Assembly (NCBI RefSeq): GCF_900608595.1
Contig: NZ_UWYY01000005.1
Coordinates: 1-64,000, forward strand
Direction: 5' to 3'
Length of the DNA stretch: 64,000 bases
From: Promicromonospora panici
GTDB lineage: Bacteria; Actinomycetota; Actinomycetes; Actinomycetales; Cellulomonadaceae
Shown: one piece after another, positions 1-8,785 of the stretch
Numbering within the stretch: the first letter of the stretch is position 1
Layout of the letters: every line of letters begins with the position of its first letter
Translations under genes and position numbers: made by a program
Notes under the pieces: model-generated
The model's database searches: none
Told to the model about the DNA's origin: nothing
What the model saw: only the letters and a program-made list of their open reading frames with translations

Positions 1-114
1 GTGGAACCTGTCGAGGACATGCCCCCGACGCTAGGCCGGGGCCGCGAACCGGTTCTTGAACAAAACGGCCAGCATCCAGACACCAGGTGGGCGTGCGAAG
101 GGCTGTGGCGGAGC

Positions 115-978
115 TCAGGCGGGGCGGCGGAGCAGCGGCGCGTACGAGGCCTCGTGGTCGTGACCGTGGCTACAGGCCTGCTCGGTCTCGCGCAGGAAGA
201 CCCGCGGCGTGACGCCGGTCAGCCGCACGCACTCGCGGGTCAGGTGGGCCTGGTCCGCGTAGCCGGACGCCGCGGCCAGCAGCGCGAGCCCGTCGCCCGC
301 GGCTGGTCGGCCACGTGACACCGCGTACTGCGCCCGGGCGAGAAGGCCCTGAAACCGCAGGATCCGCTGCAGTGCCTTGGGGCCGACGCCGATCGCGGCT
401 CGGCACTGCCGGCGGAGGCTGCGTTCGGAGACCGCCAGCGACGACCGGACCCCCGCTACGTCCTCCGCGCACCACGGCATCAGCCGCCGCACCGCCTCCG
501 CGACGACCGGGTCGGGGCGTTCGGCGTCGGCGAGCCGGCCGGCGACGAGTCCCCGCAGGATGGCGCCAGCCCGCCCCGGCGACGCGGCCTCGGCCATCCG
601 CGCGCCGGCGGTCGCGGCCTCGGGTCCCCACAGCATGTCGGCGTCGACCACGAGGTCGACGAGCTCCGAGGCCGGGACCCCGAGCACCGCTGCGGCGACA
701 CCAGGGGGGAAGCGGAGCCCCACGACGGTGCTGCCCGGCGCGAGCGGCTCGATCCGCGCCCTGGTCAGCGGGCCGACGAGCTGCGGCACCGAACCCAGCC
801 GGCACCGCAGCTCCACACCGCCGGTCGGGATGCTGCGGTGCGCGTACGGCGCGGCGTCGGACGCGATCCGCTGGGTCCACGCCGACGAGACCAGCCCGGC
901 CAGCGCGGGGACGGGCCGCCGCTCCACGTAGCCGTGCCCCGCCCTCGGCGGGTGCGGTGCTGGAACAGAGGGAGGCAC
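115..978 (-). CDS. AraC-type transcriptional regulator (DUF6597-like N-terminus)
   Basis: Predicted cytoplasmic regulator of 287 residues. The N-terminal ~150 residues resemble the DUF6597 ligand-sensing domain (VERRPVPALAGLVSSAW near residue 18). The last ~110 residues form an AraC double helix-turn-helix, with LAVSERSLRRQCRAAIG in the first HTH and SGYADQAHLTRECVRLTGVT in the second. The start used is GTG at 978; a second GTG about 50 bases in (VERRP) aligns better with family starts, so the N-terminus is uncertain. It begins 13 bases after the stop of the upstream gap gene on the same strand, so the two may be cotranscribed. The target is unknown. Confidence 0.8.
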   Translation of the reverse strand: MPPSVPAPHPPRAGHGYVERRPVPALAGLVSSAWTQRIASDAAPYAHRSIPTGGVELRCRLGSVPQLVGPLTRARIEPLAPGSTVVGLRFPPGVAAAVLGVPASELVDLVVDADMLWGPEAATAGARMAEAASPGRAGAILRGLVAGRLADAERPDPVVAEAVRRLMPWCAEDVAGVRSSLAVSERSLRRQCRAAIGVGPKALQRILRFQGLLARAQYAVSRGRPAAGDGLALLAAASGYADQAHLTRECVRLTGVTPRVFLRETEQACSHGHDHEASYAPLLRRPA

Positions 979-991
979 GTCCCCATTGTGC

Positions 992-1990
992 TCAGGCGCG
1001 GGCCAGCAGCTCCAGCGTGTCGATGACTCGGTTGGAGAAGCCCCACTCGTTGTCGTACCAGGCCACGACCTTGATGTGCTTGCCGTCCACGCGGACCAGC
1101 TCGGCGTCGAAGATCGCGGACGCCGGCTGACCCGTGATGTCGCTGGAGACCAGCGGCTCGTCGGAGTAGTCGAGGATGCCCTCGAGGCTGCCCTCGGCCG
1201 CCGTCCGGTAGGCCGCGAGCACGTCGTCGCGGGTCACCTCGCGGGACACCGTCGTGTTGAGCTCCACGAGCGAGCCGACCGGGACGGGCACCCGGATGGA
1301 GTCGCCCGACAGCTTGCCGTTGAGGTTGGGCAGCACCAGGCCGATCGCCTTGGCCGCGCCCGTCGTCGTGGGCGCGATGTTGACGGCGGCGGCGCGGGCC
1401 CGGCGCCAGTCGCGATGCGGCCCGTCCTGCAGGTTCTGCTCCTGGGTGTAGGCATGCACGGTGGTCATGAAGCCGTGCTCGATCCCGGCCAGATCGTCCA
1501 GGACGGCGGCCAGCGGGGCCAGGGCGTTCGTCGTGCACGAGGCGTTCGAGACGATCACGTGCTGAGCCGGGTCGTAGACGTCCGTGTTCACGCCGTAGGC
1601 GAGCGTGACGTCGGCGCCGGCCGAGGGTGCACTGACCAGCACCCGCCGGGCGCCGGCGTCGAGGTGCGCGCGGGCGGCGTCGGCCGAGGTGAACCGGCCG
1701 GTCGCCTCGAGCACGATGTCGACGCCGAGCTCCGCCCACGGCAGCTTTCCGGGCTCGCGCTCGCCCAGCACCTTGATGCGGCGGCCGTCGACCACGAGCT
1801 CGTCGCCGTCGACCTCGACGGACCGGCCGAGGCGGCCGAGCGCGCTGTCGTACTTGAGCAGGTGGGCGAGCGCGTCCGGGGCGGTCAGGTCGTTGATCGC
1901 GACCACGTCGAGGTCGCTGTCACGCTCCAGCAGGGCGCGGAGGGAGTTGCGGCCGATGCGGCCGAATCCGTTGATGGCTATGCGAGTCAT
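992..1990 (-). CDS. gap: Glyceraldehyde-3-phosphate dehydrogenase (type I)
   Basis: Catalyses the NAD-dependent phosphorylating oxidation of glyceraldehyde 3-phosphate in glycolysis. The 332-residue protein starts MTRIAINGFGRIGRN, which contains the NAD-binding GxGxxG turn. Asp34 in IND follows the second strand and favours NAD over NADP. The catalytic segment SNASCTTNALAP has Cys152, and the C-terminus carries the conserved WYDNEWGFSNR. The start ATG is preceded almost directly by GGAGG, an unusually short spacing, and a 3-codon ATG-GAG-GCA-TGA frame overlaps the start. It stands alone, without pgk or tpiA, so it is probably a second, non-core gap copy; that is inference. Confidence 0.93.
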   Translation of the reverse strand: MTRIAINGFGRIGRNSLRALLERDSDLDVVAINDLTAPDALAHLLKYDSALGRLGRSVEVDGDELVVDGRRIKVLGEREPGKLPWAELGVDIVLEATGRFTSADAARAHLDAGARRVLVSAPSAGADVTLAYGVNTDVYDPAQHVIVSNASCTTNALAPLAAVLDDLAGIEHGFMTTVHAYTQEQNLQDGPHRDWRRARAAAVNIAPTTTGAAKAIGLVLPNLNGKLSGDSIRVPVPVGSLVELNTTVSREVTRDDVLAAYRTAAEGSLEGILDYSDEPLVSSDITGQPASAIFDAELVRVDGKHIKVVAWYDNEWGFSNRVIDTLELLARA

Positions 1991-2104
1991 GCCTCCATGC
2001 TCTGTGCGCCGGCGACCGGCCGAAAGCGGCTCGAACGCCATGGTGCGCAAGAATCCCGCCAGTCATATCGCCACCACTCGCAAGGATCCCGCCAGCCTTC
2101 CGGC

Positions 2105-3064
2105 TCAGGCGGAGAATGTGTGCCGGTACTCCGTCGGCGACGTCCCGAGGATCCGGTGGAAGTGCAGGCGCAGGTTGGCCGCGGTGCCCAGCCCCACCCG
2201 GTGCGCGATCTGCTCCACGGTCAGGTCGCTGCGCTCCAGCAGCTCCCGCGCCAGGTCAACCCGCGCCCGGAGCACCCACTGCATCGGCGTGTACCCGGTG
2301 TCCTCCACGAACCGCCGCGAGAACGTGCGCGCCGAGACCCGCGCGTTGCGGGCGAGCGCCTCCAGGGTCAGCGGTTCGGCCAGGTGCTCCAGGGCCCACT
2401 CCCGCGTGCTCGCGAACAGGTCGCCGAGCGGTTCGGGCACGCTCCGCGGCACGTACTGCGCCTGTCCCCCGCTGCGGTACGGCGCAGCCACCAGCCGCCT
2501 GGCCACATGGTTGGACAGGCCGACGCCGTGGTCGCGCCGCACCAGGTGCAGGCAGAGGTCGATGCCGGACGCCGCACCCGCCGACGTCAGCACGCCGCCC
2601 TCGTCCACGAACAGCACGTTCTCGTCCACCTGCACTCGCGGATGGCGCTCGCGGAGCGCCTTCGTGTAGTGCCAGTGGGTGGTCGCGCGCCTGCCGTCGA
2701 GCAGCCCGGTCGCGGCCAGCGCGAACGCTCCGGTCGAGATGGCGGCGAGGCGGGCCCCGCGGGCGTGCGCGGCCTTGAGCGCGTCGACGACCACGGCCGG
2801 CGGATCGGCGGCCGCCGGCGTCCGGTAGCCGGGGACGAACACCGTATCGGCGCGTTCGAGCGCGTCCAGGCCCTCGGCCACGTGGTACGAGAGGCCGTCG
2901 CCGCCGGTCACCAGCCCGGGCGCAGCGCCGCAGACCCGCACCTCGTAGGGCATGCTCGGCCGGTTGGAGAACACCTGGGCGGGGATGCCGACGTCGAGCG
3001 GCTTGGCGCCCTCCAGGACGAGCACGGCGATCTGGTGGTTCTTCTTCCGGCCGGTCGCAGTCAC
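2105..3064 (-). CDS. GlxA-family regulator (DJ-1/PfpI domain plus AraC HTH)
   Basis: Regulator of about 319 residues. Residues ~10-175 form a DJ-1/PfpI amidotransferase-like domain (IAVLVLEGAKPLDVGIPAQV). The C-terminal ~100 residues form a double AraC HTH (LTLEALARNARVSARTFSRRF, then VEQIAHRVGLGTAANLRLHF). At the PfpI nucleophile elbow the sequence reads AISTGAFALA, with Ser in place of the usual Cys, so this is a sensor rather than an enzyme. I chose GTG at 3064 because a TACGAT -10 box at 3077-3072 lies 7 bases before it, the layout of a leaderless transcript; a TTG at 3103 is the alternative. It is divergent from the secreted Asp-box protein and may regulate it (inference). Confidence 0.85.
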   Translation of the reverse strand: MTATGRKKNHQIAVLVLEGAKPLDVGIPAQVFSNRPSMPYEVRVCGAAPGLVTGGDGLSYHVAEGLDALERADTVFVPGYRTPAAADPPAVVVDALKAAHARGARLAAISTGAFALAATGLLDGRRATTHWHYTKALRERHPRVQVDENVLFVDEGGVLTSAGAASGIDLCLHLVRRDHGVGLSNHVARRLVAAPYRSGGQAQYVPRSVPEPLGDLFASTREWALEHLAEPLTLEALARNARVSARTFSRRFVEDTGYTPMQWVLRARVDLARELLERSDLTVEQIAHRVGLGTAANLRLHFHRILGTSPTEYRHTFSA

Positions 3065-3211
3065 GCTACGGATCGTATGCCCCGGGAGGCCCGATTGGTG
3101 CAACGTTGACTCACGCCGGATCGATCACTACGTTTGGCGGCGGTCGCCCCGCAACGCAGGGGGCTGAACCGCCGCTGTTCGAGATCAGAGTCGATCCGAG
3201 AGGTGCACCGT

Positions 3212-4423
3212 ATGTCTGTCGCACGATCCTTGTTCACACTGCTGGGGCTCGCCGCCCTGGCACTGTCCACCGCCGTCGTACCGGCAGCCGCCACTTCCAC
3301 CGCCTTGGCCACGACGACATCCGACGCCGCACCGCCAGGCGGCGCCCAGAACGGGACCCGGCTGATGGAGGGCGTCGCCCTCTACCCGCGGGCGATCCGG
3401 CTGGAGCACTCCGGGGACGCGAACGGCACCGTCATCGCCAGCACGGTCACGTTCACGGGCGACGTCGGGCACGGGGCGATCTTCTCCAGCACCGACAACG
3501 GCCGCACGTTCAGCCGGATCGGCACGGTCTCGGACCCGGGCGCGGCCGAGGGCCTGTGCTGCTCCACCTTGTACGAGCTGCCGCGCCAGGTCGGTGACCT
3601 GCCCGCGGGCACGCTGCTCTGGTCGGCGTCGGTGGGCCAGCAGGCGGACCCGGCCACTCGCCGGATGACGCTGCCGGTGTACGCGAGCACCGACCAGGGC
3701 CGCACCTGGGAGCACGTGTCCACCGCGGCGACCGCGGCGGGCGTCAAGGGACTCTGGGAGCCGGAGTTCGCGGTCTCCCCCAACGGTGACCTGGTGCTGT
3801 ACGTCTCCGACGAGAACCAGCAGCCGGCCCACAGCCAGACGATCGTGCAGACGACGTCGCCCGACGGGCGCACGTGGGGCCCGCTGGAGAACGTGATCGC
3901 GGCGGCCGACCCCGCACTGCGCCCCGGGATGCCGGTGGTCCGCCGGCTACCTGGCGGCACCTACCTGATGAGCTACGAGATCTGCGGTCCGGGCCAGGAC
4001 TGCCGGCACATGACCCGCCGGTCGCCCGACGGCGTCAGCTGGGGTCCCGTCACCGGCCTCGGCAACCCCGTGCGCACCTCCGACGGCGCCCACTTCCGGC
4101 ACGCCCCGACCATCAGCTGGTACAACGATGGCACCGAGGACGGGAGACTGCTCGGCGTCGGGCAGATGCTGTACGGCGCTGACGGCGCGGTACTGCCCGG
4201 CAACGGGTCGACGATCATGACCAATGACGCGGCGCCGGAGTCGCCCTGGCGGACGGCCGAGGCGCCGGTCCGGATCTTCGAGCCGTGGAACAACTACTGC
4301 CCGAACTACAGCTCGACCCTGCTGCCCATGCCCGAGCGCGACGAGGTGCTGGAGCTGGCCACCGGCTACGAGTCGGAGGGCGGCGCCTGCACCACCTACT
4401 TCGCGGTCGCTGCCCTGCCGTAG
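3212..4423 (+). CDS. Secreted Asp-box (BNR) protein, sialidase-like
   Basis: The 403-residue protein starts at ATG 3212, preceded by GAGAGG with 8-base spacing. A Sec signal peptide spans about residues 1-33 (hydrophobic LFTLLGLAALALSTAVVPAAA). The mature part contains several Asp-box turns (SSTDNGRTFS, ASTDQGRTWE, TSPDGRTWGP, RSPDGVSWGP), which mark a six-bladed beta-propeller of the sialidase/BNR superfamily. It probably binds or cleaves an extracellular glycan. I do not see a clear sialidase catalytic Arg triad or FRIP motif, so sialidase activity is not established. A strong bidirectional hairpin follows the stop. Confidence 0.75.
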   Translation: MSVARSLFTLLGLAALALSTAVVPAAATSTALATTTSDAAPPGGAQNGTRLMEGVALYPRAIRLEHSGDANGTVIASTVTFTGDVGHGAIFSSTDNGRTFSRIGTVSDPGAAEGLCCSTLYELPRQVGDLPAGTLLWSASVGQQADPATRRMTLPVYASTDQGRTWEHVSTAATAAGVKGLWEPEFAVSPNGDLVLYVSDENQQPAHSQTIVQTTSPDGRTWGPLENVIAAADPALRPGMPVVRRLPGGTYLMSYEICGPGQDCRHMTRRSPDGVSWGPVTGLGNPVRTSDGAHFRHAPTISWYNDGTEDGRLLGVGQMLYGADGAVLPGNGSTIMTNDAAPESPWRTAEAPVRIFEPWNNYCPNYSSTLLPMPERDEVLELATGYESEGGACTTYFAVAALP

Positions 4424-4434
4424 AGACCACAACG

Positions 4435-4487
4435 GGCCTGCGGCCCTGACTCGGCGCACCTGGTACGCCGAGTCAGGGCCGCAGGCC
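4435..4487. terminator. Bidirectional terminator hairpin
   Basis: A perfect 22-bp stem (4435-4456 with 4466-4487) has a 9-base loop. It fills the gap between the convergent Asp-box gene and abgT, so it can stop transcription from both sides. There is no U-tract, which is common for actinobacterial terminators. Confidence 0.8.
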
Positions 4488-4499
4488 ACGCAGGCCGGC

Positions 4500-6062
4500 T
4501 CAGCGCACCGGCGCACCCGGCCCCAGCGGGATACCGAGCGCCCACCAGGCGAAGAACAGCAGCGTCCAGGCCAGCGTCATGCACACGGCCAGCGGCAGCG
4601 TGTACGACGCGAGGGTGCCGATGCCGGCGTCCTTGCGGTACCGCTGCAGGAAGCCGAGCGCCATGATGAAGTACGGGCTCATCGGGGTGATCGACGTGGA
4701 TCCCGAGTCGGCGATGCGGAACAGCGCCTGCGTGGTCTCCGCGGGCACGTCCAGCAGCATGAGCATCGGCACGACGATCGGCGCCGCGAGCGCCCACATC
4801 GCCGAACCGCTGGTGACCAGCACGTTGACCAGGGACAGCAGGGCGAGGATCGCCAGGAAGACGACCCAGATCGGCACGCCGGTGGACTCCAGCGCCTCGG
4901 CCGAGTTCACGGCGATCACGTCGCCGATGTGCGTCCAGTCGAAGTATGCGAGGAACTGGGCGATCGCGAAGAACAGCACCAGCACCGGCGCCATCTGGCG
5001 CACGCCCTCGGCCATCAGCCTCGGCACGTCGCCGGCCGTGGTGATCGCCCCGGACCGCCATCCGTACACGATGCCGACCAGCGCGAACAGCACCGCCACG
5101 ATCGCGGCGATCCCGTCCAGGAACGGCGACTCGGTGAGGCTCCCGCCCTCGCCGCGCAGCGGGGACGACGGCGGCAGCACCGCCGCGGCGATCACGCCGA
5201 CCGCGACCAGGCCGGACAGCATCGCGGTACGCAGAGCCGACCGGTCGCGCGGCGAGAGCTCCAGGCCCTCGACGTCGTCCAGGTCGGCGTCGGGATCGGC
5301 GTCCAGATCGGGCCGCTTGGCCAGGACCAGATTCGTGACCAGGGTGATCACGATGGCAAGCAGCAGCGAGGACGCGATGTTGAAGAACCAGTTGCTGACC
5401 GGCGAGACGTACGCGGACGGGTCGATGATCCGCGCCGCCTCCGTGGTGATGCCCGCGAAGATCGCGTCGTTCGGCGTCGGCACCGGGCTCGCGTCGTAGC
5501 CGGATGCGATCGACGTGTAGGCGACGACGACGCCGAGGATCGGCGACTTGCCCACCGCGCGGAACGCGAGCCCGCCCAGCGGCACCAGGATGATGTACGC
5601 GGCGGCGCTCGCGACGTGCGAGACGGTGCCCGCGAACGCGACGGCGAACACCACCCACGACACGGGCACGCGGGACACGGAGACCTTCATGGCCGCCGAC
5701 AGGAAGCCGGTTCGCTCCGCGATGGCGACGCCCATGATCACCGCGACGATGGTGCCCATCGGGCCGAACGTGGCGAAGTTGTCGATGGCCGTGGACACGG
5801 CCATGGCCAGGCCCTCCCCGCTGAGCAGGTTCTGGACCACCACCTCCTCGCCGTCGGCCGGGGAGACCACGGAGACGCCCGCGGCCGCGAGGACGGCGCT
5901 GGCCACACCGAGGATGCCCGCGAGGATCCAGAACAGCCAGAACGGGTGGGGCAGCGCGTTGCCGAGCCGCTCGACGACGGCGAGAGCGCGCAGGACGCGG
6001 GGCAGGCGGTCGGGCTCGGTACCGGGAGTGCTGGGGGTGCCGGGCCTGGACGTGGTGGTCAT
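4500..6062 (-). CDS. abgT: AbgT-family transporter
   Basis: Integral membrane transporter of 520 residues with about 12-13 hydrophobic segments. It belongs to the AbgT family, whose members import p-aminobenzoyl-glutamate (AbgT) or export sulfonamides (MtrF, YdaH). Family signatures are visible: an NxLPHPFWLFWI-like start (NALPHPFWLFWILAGILG), SGYDASPVPTPNDAIFAGIT after the middle helices, and SGSTSITPMSPYFIMALGF near the end. The start ATG overlaps the stop of the upstream esterase by 4 bases (ATGA) and has AGGGAG 7 bases upstream, so translation is coupled. Its place behind the creatininase and esterase genes suggests it moves the substrate or product of those hydrolases. Confidence 0.9.
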   Translation of the reverse strand: MTTTSRPGTPSTPGTEPDRLPRVLRALAVVERLGNALPHPFWLFWILAGILGVASAVLAAAGVSVVSPADGEEVVVQNLLSGEGLAMAVSTAIDNFATFGPMGTIVAVIMGVAIAERTGFLSAAMKVSVSRVPVSWVVFAVAFAGTVSHVASAAAYIILVPLGGLAFRAVGKSPILGVVVAYTSIASGYDASPVPTPNDAIFAGITTEAARIIDPSAYVSPVSNWFFNIASSLLLAIVITLVTNLVLAKRPDLDADPDADLDDVEGLELSPRDRSALRTAMLSGLVAVGVIAAAVLPPSSPLRGEGGSLTESPFLDGIAAIVAVLFALVGIVYGWRSGAITTAGDVPRLMAEGVRQMAPVLVLFFAIAQFLAYFDWTHIGDVIAVNSAEALESTGVPIWVVFLAILALLSLVNVLVTSGSAMWALAAPIVVPMLMLLDVPAETTQALFRIADSGSTSITPMSPYFIMALGFLQRYRKDAGIGTLASYTLPLAVCMTLAWTLLFFAWWALGIPLGPGAPVR

Positions 6063-7135
6063 GACGTCGCTCCCTGTCGTGCGAGCTGTCGTGCGAGGTG
6101 TGCGGGCAGGCGCTCGTCGCGCAGGAAGTCCCACATCACCTCGTGGGCCTCGATGCTGTGCGTGGCGTACCCGCCGCCGGAGTAGCTGTCCTCCCCCGGC
6201 CAGGTGTGGCCGCCGCCGAGCACGGCCACGTGCGTGACCTCGGCGCCCGCGGCACAGTCGGTCCAGCGGTAGGTGATGACGTCGTCGGCCGTGGGCTCGA
6301 TGTCAGGCCCGGTGGCGCAGCCGTTCCGCTCGACCCAGGCGCCCACCCAGTCGCGGATCGCCGGGAGGCCGCGGTCGGCATCGCCGTCGTACGGGATGGT
6401 GGCGTCCGCGGTGCCGTGGAACTCGATCATCGGTACCGGGCGCTCCGGGTCGCAGGTCGGGTGGCCCGTCCCGTAGAACGCGGCGGCGACCGGGGCGACC
6501 GCGGTGATGCGGTCCGACAGCTCGCACGCCAGGATGCCGGTGAGGCCGGCGCCGTTGGACTTGCCGGTCGCGTACACGCGGCGCGTGTCCACGCACAGGT
6601 CCGACTCGAGCGTGTCGAGCAGGTCGTTCGTGTAGGCGACGTCGTCCACCCCCGAGGCCGAGTAGGGCGCGCCCTCCCAGGCCTGCCGGTCGCCGTCGCC
6701 GGTGCCGACCACGCCGTTGCCGTACGCGACGATCGCGGGCAGGGCATCCAGCCCCGAGAACGCCTCGGTGCCCGCGCCGGTGTTGCCCCGGCCGTGGAAC
6801 ACCAGCACGACGGGCCAGGCGCGGTCGCTGCGGTATCCGTCGGGCAGGTGCAGCTGCGCCGTCCGCTCCCGTCCGCCGCTGTTGAGCGTTCGCAGCACGC
6901 TGCTGCCGGGCTCCTGGCCCGGGTCGGTCCCGCACCCGTCCGACCCCGTCGGGCTGCCCGACGGCGCCCCCGTGGCCCCGGAGGCGGCCAGGGCCGCGGC
7001 GGGCACGCCGACGGGGCCGGCCAGGGTGGCGGCCGCGAGCGCGGTCGCCACGAGCAGGGCGACGGGACGGCGGGTCCGCCGTCGGGCGCCCCGGGTGGGC
7101 GGGTGGTCAGGAGGTGATGCTGTCGTCGTTGACAT
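6059..7135 (-). CDS. Secreted esterase, PHB-depolymerase/feruloyl-esterase (LpqC) family
   Basis: Predicted extracellular alpha/beta hydrolase of 358 residues. It starts at ATG 7135 with AAAGGA 5 bases upstream. A long positively charged N-region (GARRRTRR) and a hydrophobic segment near residues 25-50 form a signal peptide; no lipobox Cys is seen. The catalytic Ser lies in GKSNGAG (GxSxG), and GGGHTWPG carries the likely catalytic His. HGTADATIPYDG provides the Asp-containing loop. Family members cleave feruloyl or acetyl esters on plant xylan or polyhydroxyalkanoate. It overlaps abgT by 4 bases and follows the creatininase gene, so it is the third gene of the cassette. Confidence 0.85.
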   Translation of the reverse strand: MSTTTASPPDHPPTRGARRRTRRPVALLVATALAAATLAGPVGVPAAALAASGATGAPSGSPTGSDGCGTDPGQEPGSSVLRTLNSGGRERTAQLHLPDGYRSDRAWPVVLVFHGRGNTGAGTEAFSGLDALPAIVAYGNGVVGTGDGDRQAWEGAPYSASGVDDVAYTNDLLDTLESDLCVDTRRVYATGKSNGAGLTGILACELSDRITAVAPVAAAFYGTGHPTCDPERPVPMIEFHGTADATIPYDGDADRGLPAIRDWVGAWVERNGCATGPDIEPTADDVITYRWTDCAAGAEVTHVAVLGGGHTWPGEDSYSGGGYATHSIEAHEVMWDFLRDERLPAHLARQLARQGATS

Positions 7136-7156
7136 GCGAGTCCTTTCTCGGTGCCG

Positions 7157-7203
7157 GCCCGCGGCAGCGGGCATGACGGGATGGACACCTGGCGGGCCAG
7201 GTG
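7157..7203 (-). other. Two small hairpins inside the creatininase-esterase spacer
   Basis: Within the 99-base gap between two genes of the same leftward cassette there is a 6-bp stem (7157-7162 with 7167-7172) and a perfect 7-bp stem CACCTGG/CCAGGTG (7186-7192 with 7197-7203), each with a 4-base loop. They could attenuate, pause or protect the mRNA between the two cistrons. The function is not established. Confidence 0.35.
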
Positions 7204-7234
7204 CGTGGAGGGGTTCGGTCGTGGTGGGGGTCGC

Positions 7235-8002
7235 CTAGGCGGCGAGCCACTCCTCGAGGAAGGTCGTGATTCGCCCGACCATGGCCTTCACGATCGCGGC
7301 GCCGTCCTCGGCGGTGGCGCGGCGCGGGTCGCCGAGCACGCCGTTGGGGCTGAGCCGGTCGTACGGGAGGGTCAGGGCGGGCTGCGCGTGGTGGCGCGCC
7401 GTCCGGGAGACGCCGTCGAGCTGGTCCGGGGTGGTGGTACCCGGCTCGAGACGGTCGGTGTGCACCAGGTGCGGTGCGAGGTGCAGCATCTGCGCGGTCT
7501 CGGCCTCGCCGGAGTGCCCGTGCACGGCGCTCGGTTCCAGCGCCCGGACGGCGTCACCCGCGAGCGAGGTCAGGGGCGACCAGGCGAGCTGGATCGCGGG
7601 GTGCGAGACGAGCAGGTCCTGCGCCACCGTCGTCAGCGTCGCGTTGTTGCCGCCGTGCCCCGTCACGACCAGGAACCGCGTCCAGCCGTGGACGTGCAGG
7701 CTCGTCACGTACTCGCGCACGACGGCGGCGAACGTACCCGTCGTGAGCGTCACCGTGCCGGGGAACGCCATGTGGTGCGGCGACACCCCGACCGGGATCG
7801 GCGGACCGACCACGACCCGGCCCGAGAGGTTGGAGGCGACCTGCGCCACCACCGCCTCGGCCCGCACCAGGTCGGTCCCCAGAGCCATGCCCGGGCCGTG
7901 CTGCTCCAGCGCACCGGCCGGGATCAGCACGATCGTGCCCCGGGCCGCCGCGTCCGCGGCCTCGACGGTGGTCATCTCCGCGAGGCGGTCCGGCGCGCTC
8001 AT
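7235..8002 (-). CDS. Creatininase-family amide hydrolase
   Basis: Metal-dependent cyclic-amide hydrolase fold, 255 residues, the usual family length. Metal ligands are visible in PAGALEQHGPGMALGTD (Glu, His, Asp), in VTGHGGNN, and in HSGEAETA (Glu). The tail NGVLGDPRRATAEDG matches the conserved substrate-loop region. Characterised relatives include creatininase, MftE of mycofactocin maturation and guanine-nucleotide-pathway amidohydrolases; the substrate here cannot be read from the sequence. No mycofactocin genes are nearby. It overlaps the upstream GntR gene by 4 bases, so the regulator and enzyme are translated together. Confidence 0.88.
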   Translation of the reverse strand: MSAPDRLAEMTTVEAADAAARGTIVLIPAGALEQHGPGMALGTDLVRAEAVVAQVASNLSGRVVVGPPIPVGVSPHHMAFPGTVTLTTGTFAAVVREYVTSLHVHGWTRFLVVTGHGGNNATLTTVAQDLLVSHPAIQLAWSPLTSLAGDAVRALEPSAVHGHSGEAETAQMLHLAPHLVHTDRLEPGTTTPDQLDGVSRTARHHAQPALTLPYDRLSPNGVLGDPRRATAEDGAAIVKAMVGRITTFLEEWLAA

Positions 8003-8688
8003 GGCGCCTCCTGCCCGAAGTCCGCCGCCTCCAGCGACTCCCGGATGGTCGTCAGGTGCGCCCGGGTCAGCCGCTCCGCCGCCGCGCCGTCGCCGGCCCG
8101 CACCGCCTCCAGGATCTCCACGTGCTCGGCATGGTCGCGCCCGCGGTCGTCGTACCGGAACCGGATCTCCGTCTGCTCGGTGGCCCGCACGTGCAGCAGC
8201 GCCTCCACCGTCTCCCGCAGCAGGTTGTTGCCCGACGCCGCGGCCAGCTCCACGTGAAAGTTCAGCGCCGGCCGGAACCCGTGCACCGGCGGCTGCAGCG
8301 CCGTCGCCGTCGCGGCCTCCAGGCGCTGCAGCCCCGCGGCGTCGCGGGCGCTCGCGGCCAGCGCGGCGATACCTGGCTCGATGACCAGGCGGGCCTGGAC
8401 GAGCTTGATCACCGAGTCGCGTGTGATGTGCGGCCGGTGCGGGTTGGCCAGCACCGACCGTTCGAGGCCGGGGCCGATGTACGTGCCGGAGCCGTGCCGC
8501 AGCTCGACCACGCCGGTGGCCTCCAGCCGCCGCAGGGCTTCCCGGACGGTCGGAGTGGTCACGGCGAAGCGCTTGGCCAGGTCGCGGGAGGACTCGAGCA
8601 CGTCGCCCGGTCCGAGGCTCTCGGAACGGATGAGCTGCACGATGTCGTCAGCGAGCTGCTCCGAGAACGAGGCTCTACCTTGAGTCAT
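7999..8688 (-). CDS. FadR-type GntR regulator of the creatininase cassette
   Basis: Repressor-like protein of 229 residues. The winged HTH is at residues ~10-70 (LAKRFAVTTPTVREALRRLE, then VVELRHGSGTYIG). The FCD ligand domain follows, with metal-binding Asp/His candidates in ALNFHVELAAASGN and HVEILEAVRAGD. It is the first gene of the leftward unit with creatininase, esterase and abgT. The ATG has no Shine-Dalgarno sequence, which suggests a leaderless mRNA. A perfect inverted repeat lies two bases upstream, consistent with autoregulation and control of the whole cassette. Confidence 0.88.
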   Translation of the reverse strand: MTQGRASFSEQLADDIVQLIRSESLGPGDVLESSRDLAKRFAVTTPTVREALRRLEATGVVELRHGSGTYIGPGLERSVLANPHRPHITRDSVIKLVQARLVIEPGIAALAASARDAAGLQRLEAATATALQPPVHGFRPALNFHVELAAASGNNLLRETVEALLHVRATEQTEIRFRYDDRGRDHAEHVEILEAVRAGDGAAAERLTRAHLTTIRESLEAADFGQEAP

Positions 8689-8690
8689 GG

Positions 8691-8709
8691 CAAGTGACTA
8701 AATCACTTG
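8691..8709. promoter_or_regulatory. Probable GntR operator
   Basis: A perfect palindrome, CAAGTGA-CTAAA-TCACTTG, with 7-bp arms and a 5-bp spacer, sits 2 bases upstream of the GntR start codon. Its size and symmetry fit operators of FadR-type GntR proteins. In this position it would block the gene's own promoter. Confidence 0.7.
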
Positions 8710-8785
8710 ATCACCCGGAGGTCAACCCCGCCGCCCGCTAGCGGCTGGCGGCTGGCGCAGCGTTCGGGCCGGATAGGCTGATCGC

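Noticed and set aside
1..318. Open frame of about 105 codons at the left edge on the + strand
   Set aside because: It lies mostly antisense to the AraC gene, is Arg/Gly-rich low-complexity translation, and lacks a ribosome-binding site or domain.
986..3109. Very long open frame on the + strand across gap and the GlxA-type gene
   Set aside because: It is the antisense shadow of two clear genes in a high-GC region; the translation shows no domain.
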